Shown here piece by piece: positions 8,252 to 12,309 of a stretch of 12,309 nucleotides of DNA. How positions within the stretch are numbered: the stretch's first letter is position 1; every line of letters begins with the position of its first letter. The position numbers were made by a program, and so were the translations under genes. The notes beneath the pieces are model-generated. The model had not been told where the DNA came from. It saw only the letters and a list, made by a program, of their open reading frames with translations, and ran no database searches. The DNA is from DAIPHL01 sp036771375 (lineage in GTDB: Bacteria > Synergistota > Synergistia > Synergistales > Synergistaceae). The stretch is taken from the NCBI GenBank assembly GCA_036771375.1, contig DAIPHL010000060.1, positions 1 to 12,309 on the forward strand, given 5' to 3'.

Positions 8252-8853
8252 CGAGACATCGAACGAATCAGTACGGCCACGTGTGAATTGTGTTCGAGCA
8301 TATCGATTCGGTTGTAGGCATCGCGCAAAGACTCTCCCCTCGCAACCGGTCCATGCCCCTTGAGAACCGCCACGGAGACGTTTTCGTCCGAGAACGCCTC
8401 ACGAACCGCAGCGGCGAGTCCTTTGGAACCCGCCGGATGTTCGGGAATGACCGGAACCCGTTTGAGCACGCAGCGCGCCTCCATCACATCGAGCGGTATG
8501 CTGTCGTAAAGGACCGACAGGGCCGTTGCGTAAGGAGAGTGCAGGTGTATGACGGCGTTGCTTCTTCCGGCCGGAGGATAGAGCCCCAGATGCATCCACA
8601 GTTCCATCGACGGTTTCTTCCCACCCTTCCGAGCGTCGGACATATCGCGGCAATCGAAGGCATTTCCGTTCCAATCGACAAAAAGCATGTCGTCCGGTGA
8701 GATGTTGTGAAAAGACACCCCGCTCGCCTTTATGACGATGCCGTTGTCATCCGGGGTTCTCGTACTGATGTTGCCGCTGTTTCCCGCCACATGCCCCCTC
8801 TCGTAACAGAGACGGCAGAAAGAAACGAGTTCCGCTCTTTGTTCGTCGTACAT
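8233..8853 (-). CDS. Class II aldolase/adducin-family protein (fuculose-phosphate-aldolase-like)
   Basis: A zinc-dependent aldolase-fold protein of 206 aa, the usual size for L-fuculose-1-phosphate aldolase, ribulose-5-phosphate 4-epimerase and relatives. Phosphate-binding GNSGNIS (24-30) and KASGVSF (42-48) are present. Catalytic glutamate E84 lies in PSMELWMH, and zinc ligands H103 and H105 lie in VIHLHSPYA, with the third at H167 (KGHGPVARG). All catalytic positions are kept, so it should be active. The substrate cannot be named from sequence; methylthioribulose-phosphate dehydratases share the same fold. It is transcribed alone on the minus strand, convergent with galU and divergent from the arsR cassette. 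A GGTGATGGGAT stretch ahead of ATG gives the ribosome-binding site. Confidence 0.88.
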   Translation of the reverse strand: MYDEQRAELVSFCRLCYERGHVAGNSGNISTRTPDDNGIVIKASGVSFHNISPDDMLFVDWNGNAFDCRDMSDARKGGKKPSMELWMHLGLYPPAGRSNAVIHLHSPYATALSVLYDSIPLDVMEARCVLKRVPVIPEHPAGSKGLAAAVREAFSDENVSVAVLKGHGPVARGESLRDAYNRIDMLEHNSHVAVLIRSMSRTALSP

Positions 8854-8918
8854 ATCCCATCACCATCCCGAAGATTTCCTACGAACCACTCTTCTGTTGC
8901 GCATGTACCATATCATAC

Positions 8919-8944
8919 TTTCGAGCGAGGATGCAGACTCGAAA
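8919..8944. promoter_or_regulatory. Inverted repeat in the aldolase/arsR divergent intergenic region
   Basis: TTTCGAG (8919-8925) and CTCGAAA (8938-8944) are perfect inverted arms separated by 12 nt. The element lies about 65-90 bp ahead of the aldolase start and just before the arsR promoter. A possible minus-strand -10 (TATGAT, complement of 8912-8917) sits beside it. An operator for the aldolase is possible, but there is no good -35 and no known matching site. Confidence 0.3.
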
Positions 8945-8958
8945 ACGTTCCTACGCCC

Positions 8959-8987
8959 TTGACAAGCCCCCAAACACCGATTATTAT
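8959..8987 (+). promoter_or_regulatory. Sigma-70-type promoter of the arsR cassette
   Basis: A perfect -35 TTGACA (8959-8964) is followed, after exactly 17 nt, by TATTAT (8982-8987), five of six bases matching the -10 consensus. It points toward arsR, whose start is about 50 bp downstream. The operator overlaps the -10 and the expected transcription start, which is the classic repression layout. Confidence 0.8.
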
Positions 8988-9024
8988 ATGTGAAATAAAA
9001 TGCACGTGCAATAATTACCACATA
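8987..9024. promoter_or_regulatory. Probable ArsR operator, 18-2-18 imperfect palindrome
   Basis: The arms 8987-9004 and 9007-9024 match at 12 of 18 positions as inverted repeats around a central CG. The outer ends (TATGTG / CACATA) and the centre (TGCACGTGCA, 9001-9010) are perfect. The site starts at the end of the -10 and runs over the likely +1 to about 15 bp before the arsR start, as expected for an autoregulated ArsR/SmtB repressor. The assignment rests on position and symmetry. Confidence 0.65.
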
Positions 9025-9038
9025 AGAGGTGGTCGGCT

Positions 9039-9353
9039 CTGGTAAAACAAGCGGACGCGAGAAAAAACGAACGCAAGGCCGAAATCCTGAAAGGGCTCGC
9101 GCACCCGGTTCGCATCACAATCGCGGAGATGCTGGAAAAGAACGAGCTCTGCGCATGTGAGGTCGCCGACAATTTCTCGCTCGACAGGACGACGGTCAGC
9201 AAACATCTCTCTCTCATGACGAGGCTCGGCATCCTCGAACTTCGCCGCGACGGACAGAACATCTTCTACTCTTTGAAGATGACCTGTCTTTTGTCCGCTT
9301 TACGCTGCGTCGACGCCTTATTGGAAGGAGACAGGGCATATGAAAAGAATTGA
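9039..9353 (+). CDS. ArsR/SmtB-family metal(loid)-responsive repressor (probable CTG start)
   Basis: This is a winged-helix repressor of 104 aa that releases DNA on binding a soft metal or metalloid. LKGLAHPVRITIAEML (17-32) is the family's N-terminal helix and TTVSKHLSLMTRLGILELRRDGQNIFYSL is the recognition helix and wing. The metal site ELCACEV (36-42) has C38 and C40, the C-x-C of As(III)-type alpha-3 sites; the third cysteine of R773 ArsR is absent. The frame is open back to TAA at 9012 and contains no ATG, GTG or TTG before M31 (9129), which lies inside the fold. CTG 9039, behind AAGAGGTGG (9024-9032), is the best start. The stop overlaps the thioredoxin gene by 14 nt. The effector (arsenite, methylarsenite, mercury or other) is undetermined. 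Confidence 0.88.
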   Translation: MVKQADARKNERKAEILKGLAHPVRITIAEMLEKNELCACEVADNFSLDRTTVSKHLSLMTRLGILELRRDGQNIFYSLKMTCLLSALRCVDALLEGDRAYEKN

Positions 9354-9576
9354 AATCCTCGGCACGGGCTGCGCCAAATGCAGAAAGCTCTACGAAACCG
9401 CCGACGCCGCAGCGAGAGAGATGAAGCTGGATTATGCCATATCCAAGGTACAGGACATTCGGGAGATCGTGGCAAGAGGAGGCACGATGACACCGGCGCT
9501 CGTCGTCGACGGGAGGATCGTCCATGCCGGCAGCGTACCGACCGTCGAGAAAACGAAGGAGCTGCTCTCCAGATAG
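9340..9576 (+). CDS. Small CxxC thioredoxin-like protein
   Basis: A 78 aa thioredoxin-fold protein of the very short redox-protein type found in anaerobes (TM0996/MTH895-like). The redox motif is GCAKC (C11 and C14). The cis-proline loop is MTPALVVDG (from about 49), and SVPTVEKTKELL forms the last helix. There is no signal peptide, so it is cytoplasmic. Start ATG 9340 follows GGAAGGAGA and overlaps the end of arsR by 14 nt, so the two are coupled. Paired with an ArsR regulator and an ArsP-type permease, it probably supplies dithiol reduction or hands a thiol-bound metal or metalloid to the permease. That role is inferred. Similar small thioredoxins accompany such permeases widely, and some homologues are selenoproteins; this one has two cysteines. 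Confidence 0.85.
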   Translation: MKRIEILGTGCAKCRKLYETADAAAREMKLDYAISKVQDIREIVARGGTMTPALVVDGRIVHAGSVPTVEKTKELLSR

Positions 9577-9606
9577 AATTTTCCGGTTCGCGACAAAAGA
9601 TCTCAC

Positions 9607-9627
9607 ACGCCGAAGAGGGGCGTTTTT
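9607..9627 (+). terminator. Short intrinsic terminator or attenuator between thioredoxin and permease genes
   Basis: ACGCC (9607-9611) pairs with GGCGT (9619-9623) across a 7-nt loop and runs into TTTTT (9623-9627). The stem is only 5 bp, so termination is probably partial. It would lower expression of the permease relative to the regulator unless the permease has its own promoter. Confidence 0.5.
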
Positions 9628-9632
9628 GTCTT

Positions 9633-9660
9633 ACATAATATGTGACAAAATTGCCACGTA
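9633..9660. promoter_or_regulatory. Second ArsR-operator-like sequence ahead of the permease
   Basis: ATATGTGA (9638-9645) repeats exactly the 8-mer at 8986-8993 in the main operator, and both copies are followed by an A-rich run ending AAAAT. It is embedded in ACATAATATGT (9633-9643), a palindrome around a single A, and is followed by CCACGTA (9654-9660), similar to the opposite arm of the main operator. No clear -35 was found nearby. A second repressor site is inferred. Confidence 0.4.
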
Positions 9661-9686
9661 TGGAGACGGGAGGATGCCATGACAAG

Positions 9687-10850
9687 ATGAGTGATCGAAA
9701 GAAATTTTTGGGTCTGCTTTCTGTTTTTCTCTTCTTCTATTTTATCCCGGAAGAAGCACCGCGGATCGGCATCGGCCTGACCGAAGCGGTCTGGATGACG
9801 CACGACTATGCGAGGGAACACGTTCTGCTCTGCCTGGTCCCTGCCTTTTTCATCGCCGGCGCGATATCGGTCTTCATCTCCCGGAACTCGATCCTGAAAT
9901 ACCTCGGGGTGGGTGCAAATCTCGTCGTCGCATATACCGTTGCCGCGGTCTCTGGGACGGTCCTCGCCGTCTGTTCTTGCACGATTCTGCCTCTGTTCGC
10001 GGGAATCTACATGCGCGGGGCCGGTTTGGGACCCGCCGTTGCCTTTCTCTATTCGGGCCCTGCGATCAACACATTGGCGATCATACTGACCGCACGCGTT
10101 CTGGGAACTGAAATGGGCATCGCACGGACCTTCGCGGCAATCGTCTTCAGCGTACTCATCGGCCTTACGATGAGCTTCGTTTTTCGCAAAGAGGAAACGG
10201 AGCGCACGAGCGTCTTTCAAGCGGAGACGACCGAGAAAACAACGCCCCTCTGGAGGACGCTTCTTCACGTCGGCGGCATGATTTTCGTGCTCGTTTTCGC
10301 AAACTGGACGGCACCTCAAACGGAGCACCGGGTCTGGCAGGTGATCTATGACATCAAGTGGTACATCGCGGGCTTTTTCCTGTTTGCAACGATCTTGTTC
10401 TCGATGTTCCTGTTCAATGCCGAAGAGAGAGAGGCATGGCTGAGATCGACCTGGGATTACGCGCTCATGGTGCTTCCGCTCCTCCTCCTCGGTATTCTGA
10501 CGGCCGGTTTTCTTCTCGGACGCCCGGGGCACGAAGGTCTTATACCGTCGGAGTGGATCGTCTCCTTTATCGGTGGAAACTCCTTTGGGGCCAACCTCTG
10601 CGCGGCTCTTTCCGGAACATTGATGTATTTCGCAACCTTGACGGAGGTACCCATCATTCAGGCTCTCATGGGTGCCGGAATGGGGAAAGGCCCCGCGCTC
10701 GCGCTTCTTCTTTCCGGTCCGGCCCTCTCTCTCCCCTCGATCCTGGTCATCCAGGCCCTCCTGGGCTGGAAAAAGACTCTGGTTTACGCAATGTTGGTGG
10801 TAGTACAGTCCGCCGCAGCCGGGACGATTTACGGAATGTTCTCGTCTTGA
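9687..10850 (+). CDS. ArsP-type (DUF318/YraQ-family) permease
   Basis: An integral membrane permease of 387 aa with about eight to ten hydrophobic helices. ArsP members of this family export trivalent organoarsenicals; other members sit beside thiol-redox genes with unknown substrates. Two related half-motifs show the family's internal duplication: LPLFAGIYMRGAGLGPAVAF continuing to LYSGPAINTL (101-130), and VPIIQALMGAGMGKGPALAL continuing to LLSGPALSLP (321-350). A CSC motif (96-98) lies at the end of a helix, well placed to bind a thiophilic substrate. The frame also opens at GTG 9642 and ATG 9660. ATG 9687 is preferred because the first helix follows directly, although GGGAGG (9668-9673) is 13 nt away. 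The stop TGA (10848-10850) overlaps an in-frame ATG of the next reading frame. Confidence 0.85.
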   Translation: MSDRKKFLGLLSVFLFFYFIPEEAPRIGIGLTEAVWMTHDYAREHVLLCLVPAFFIAGAISVFISRNSILKYLGVGANLVVAYTVAAVSGTVLAVCSCTILPLFAGIYMRGAGLGPAVAFLYSGPAINTLAIILTARVLGTEMGIARTFAAIVFSVLIGLTMSFVFRKEETERTSVFQAETTEKTTPLWRTLLHVGGMIFVLVFANWTAPQTEHRVWQVIYDIKWYIAGFFLFATILFSMFLFNAEEREAWLRSTWDYALMVLPLLLLGILTAGFLLGRPGHEGLIPSEWIVSFIGGNSFGANLCAALSGTLMYFATLTEVPIIQALMGAGMGKGPALALLLSGPALSLPSILVIQALLGWKKTLVYAMLVVVQSAAAGTIYGMFSS

Positions 10851-10924
10851 TGATCTGTCCCTCGAAAGAAATCAATGAAAAAAGAGAAATAAAAAACGAC
10901 GAGACAGGGAAGGGAGGAAAGAGC

Positions 10925-11299
10925 ATGACGATATCAAAGAGCACGAAACGCATGCGAATCACCTCCGAATCGTGGTTGCAGAAAATCCGCGACGGCGGAG
11001 GGTTGTTCCATATTCGCATGGCCGTGAATCTTGTCGGCTGATGAACGGTCTTCAGGAGCCCGTCGGGTTTCATCGGAGAGCCGCAACGAACAAAGGATAT
11101 CCCGGAGAATCCGGAGGATTACTTTGAGATCGTTCCCATCGATTCAGACGGCAAAAGGATCGTCGGGATCAATGGTCTGATGCATCCGGATGTGCTTTGG
11201 TATATGGAAGAGGTCGGTCCCCGGCCGGGGGGAGATTACCTGCTCCATGCCGATTCAGGACGCATCAGATACACGCTGAACGACGAACGGGACGACTGA
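10925..11299 (+). CDS. Candidate tandem-selenocysteine protein (two adjacent in-frame UGA codons) or UGA-disrupted pseudogene
   Basis: I do not recognise this family. From ATG 10925, behind a strong GGGAGG (10911-10916), 38 codons run to TGA-TGA at 11039-11044. The same frame then stays open for 84 codons to TGA 11297-11299. The downstream part has normal GC-rich codons (ending HADSGRIRYTLNDERDD) but no ATG, GTG or TTG near its beginning, so it cannot easily be a separate gene. Read through, the product is 124 aa with residues 39-40 as Sec-Sec in the context VNLVG-UU-TVFR. A hairpin placed like a bacterial SECIS follows. No signal peptide or membrane helix is seen. The same frame is also open upstream to an ATG at 10850 overlapping the permease stop. 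Cassette context suggests a redox or soft-metal partner of the permease. A decayed gene with two nonsense codons is the main alternative. Confidence 0.6.
11055..11071 (+). promoter_or_regulatory. Candidate bacterial SECIS hairpin after the tandem UGA
   Basis: GGAGCCC (11055-11061) pairs with GGGTTTC (11065-11071) in RNA: four Watson-Crick C-G/G-C pairs, one A-U and two G-U. The 3-nt apical loop GUC starts with G. The loop G is 17 nt after the second UGA and 20 nt after the first. Further pairing is possible below a small internal loop (11049-11051 with 11075-11077). This fits the known bSECIS rules of a short loop with an early G and about 16-37 nt spacing. Several G-U pairs weaken it. Confidence 0.5.
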
Positions 11300-11479
11300 C
11301 CGAAAAGATTCTCGCCCGAGTGTAGCCAACCAGAAAAAACAGGAGGAGATCGAAAATCGAGTGATCCTCACAAAGAACCGGTCCATCGTTTTCTCCCCTC
11401 ATCCCTCCGTCCACTCGTAAACTTCACTCCCTTGTCTCTTTCCATGGAGACGGTATGGCGACAGCCGGACAAGCGCAAA
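11300..11479. other. Intergenic stretch without recognised gene
   Basis: About 180 bp between the UGA-containing frame and the CRISPR array. No convincing coding frame, RNA gene or terminator was seen. A sequence around 11421-11432 loosely resembles the 5' end of the CRISPR repeat, but at the wrong spacing. Confidence 0.5.
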
Positions 11480-11705
11480 CCTTAACCCCTCCAAAGGAAG
11501 ATTCAAAAGCCGAGAGAAAAGGAGGTGAAACAAAGTTTGTCCAAGTTTCAATCCCTCTAAGGGATTCAAAAGCCATCTTTGTCCCGTCCTTGCTGTTCTC
11601 CGTCCATCATTTCAATCCCTCTAAGGAAGATTCAAAAGCGAATGGAAAGCTTACACCAAGGCAACAGGCGTTTGTGTTTCAATCCCTCTAAGGAAGATTC
11701 AAAAG
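11480..11705 (-). CRISPR. Short degenerating CRISPR array, four repeats and three spacers
   Basis: Repeats lie at 11480-11509, 11545-11572, 11609-11638 and 11676-11705, with spacers of 35, 36 and 37 nt. On the plus strand the 30-nt repeat begins GTTTCAATCCCTC and ends ATTCAAAAG. Its reverse complement therefore ends ATTGAAAC, the usual 3' end (crRNA 5' handle) of type I-B/III repeats, so the array is read on the minus strand. Repeat 4 is taken as consensus; repeat 3 differs at one base, repeat 2 lacks two bases, and repeat 1 differs at 8 positions, all in its left half. Decay toward the left marks the trailer end and puts the leader on the right. There is no leader there: coding sequence of rmuC starts at 11706. 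No cas gene is in the window. Confidence 0.85.
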
Positions 11706-12212
11706 CTGGCTGCGCATCTCGCCCAGCCTCTTCTGCACGGCTTCGAGTTGCCGCTGCACGAGCGCGAAGGAGCTGCCCAGACGCTTGTCGATAGTCTCCT
11801 GCAGGCGTTCTTCCACGCCGGTACGGATCTTCTCCAGCTGCGCCTGATTTTCCTGACGCAGCCCGAGCAGGTCGGTCCGCAGCGATTCGAGGCGTTTGTC
11901 CACGGCAGCGTTGAGGTCGCCGCTGCGTCTTTCCAGCCGTTCGATGCGATCGGCCTGTAGGTCGCCTACGACGCGCACCGACTCGGTGAGGTTCATGGAG
12001 TTGGCGCGCAGCGTTTCGTTCAGTTCGCGACGCATCTCCGAACTGCGGCGCAGCGCCTCTTCGCTCTGGTCGGACAGTTCCTGCTGAAGCAGCTCAATAA
12101 GCAGATCTTCTGTGGCGATGCGGCCGCGCTTCTGGACAAAGATAAAAACGACGCAGGCGACCGCTGCTCCCAGCGAGCAGGCCACCGTGATCCAGGGCAG
12201 ATAGTTTTCCAT
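11688..12212 (-). pseudogene. rmuC: RmuC-family protein, 5' part only, truncated at a CRISPR repeat
   Basis: RmuC is a membrane-anchored coiled-coil protein with a nuclease-like domain that limits inversions and recombination. Here only 174 codons remain. There is one N-terminal membrane helix (about 6-25, PWITVACSLGAAVACVVFIF), and then a long heptad-rich coiled coil. The frame reaches KRLGEMRS, the point just before the conserved RmuC domain in full-length proteins of roughly 400-500 aa. After codon CAG at 11706-11708 the frame enters the CRISPR repeat, adding LLNLP before TAG (11688-11690). The start is ATG 12210-12212 with AGGAGA close upstream; an earlier in-frame ATG at 12254 lacks such a site. 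The truncation is clear in the sequence. Whether it is biological or an assembly join is undecided. Confidence 0.8.
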
Positions 12213-12252
12213 GAGTTCTCCTGATTTCCGAAAATATGGCGTTCTTTCCGCC

Positions 12253-12258
12253 ATTGTA
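12253..12258 (-). promoter_or_regulatory. Possible -10 element of rmuC
   Basis: The complement of 12253-12258 reads TACAAT, about 40 bp before the rmuC start, in an AT-rich stretch. No convincing -35 lies 16-18 nt upstream. If active, transcription would run through rmuC into the CRISPR array in the crRNA sense. Confidence 0.3.
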
Positions 12259-12298
12259 TCACAGAAATAAAATTTTAGTTTCTATATATCGTTATTTG

Positions 12299-12304
12299 TT
12301 GACA
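12299..12304 (+). promoter_or_regulatory. Possible -35 (TTGACA) of a gene beyond the window
   Basis: A perfect TTGACA at the right edge, in AT-rich DNA divergent from rmuC. The matching -10 would lie outside the window, so it cannot be confirmed. Confidence 0.25.
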
Positions 12305-12309
12305 CAGTT

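Noticed and set aside
8290..8700. 136-codon plus-strand frame opposite the aldolase
   Set aside because: The minus strand encodes a complete class II aldolase with catalytic residues. The plus frame is its mirror.
10358..10924. Upstream extension of the UGA-containing frame across the permease gene
   Set aside because: Codons before 10850 are out of frame with the well-supported permease. Only the ATG at 10850 or, better, the one at 10925 with a strong ribosome-binding site is plausible.
11041..11127. ATG overlapping the tandem UGA giving a 28-codon frame
   Set aside because: It lies in another frame, ends quickly, has no ribosome-binding site and no coding character. The open, start-less frame is the neighbouring one.
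11414..11443. Possible fifth CRISPR repeat left of the array
   Set aside because: Only about a dozen bases near 11421-11432 resemble the repeat, and the spacing from repeat 1 is off by several bases.
11455..11794. Plus-strand frames containing repeated PSKEDSKA-like peptides
   Set aside because: The peptide repetition comes from translating the CRISPR repeats. The frames also overlap the antisense of rmuC and have no homology signal.

Overview
The window is a high-GC bacterial chromosome segment. A tightly packed plus-strand run of housekeeping genes fills the left two thirds, and an accessory region fills the right third. The gene set (DNA polymerase III alpha, a pyruvate kinase with a C-terminal phosphohistidine-type domain, endonuclease IV, CdaA/CdaR/GlmM, GalU) combines Firmicutes-like operon order with GC-rich codon use. 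An anaerobe of the Synergistota or a related lineage would fit, but that is an inference from gene content and composition, not a proven placement.

Left block (1-8224, plus strand): the 3' end of dnaE, which carries an apparent one-base frameshift in an A run near position 63-66; pyk; nfo; cdaA; cdaR; glmM; galU. CdaA makes c-di-AMP, CdaR is its membrane-anchored regulator, and GlmM makes glucosamine-1-phosphate for cell-wall precursors, so this is the familiar c-di-AMP/cell-wall module with a nucleotide-sugar enzyme added. A class II aldolase (8233-8853, minus) faces galU, with a strong hairpin between the two convergent stop codons.

Metalloid/thiol cassette (8959-11299, plus strand): a near-consensus promoter and a long inverted-repeat operator lead into an ArsR-family repressor (probable CTG start, C-x-C metal site). 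A small CxxC thioredoxin-like protein, an ArsP-type permease with a CSC motif, and a short reading frame interrupted by two adjacent in-frame UGA codons follow. The coding sequence after the UGAs has no start codon of its own, and a hairpin at the position expected of a bacterial SECIS lies just downstream. I read this as a candidate tandem-selenocysteine protein working with the thioredoxin and permease in export or detoxification of a soft metal, metalloid or organometal. A pseudogene is the main alternative.

Right end (11480-12309): a short, decaying CRISPR array of four repeats with 35-37 nt spacers, read on the minus strand. It has no leader and no cas genes here. Where the leader should be, the newest repeat abuts the 5' part of an rmuC gene that is cut off just before its conserved domain. 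The rmuC reading frame runs directly into the repeat. This is either a genuine deletion/fusion or an assembly misjoin.
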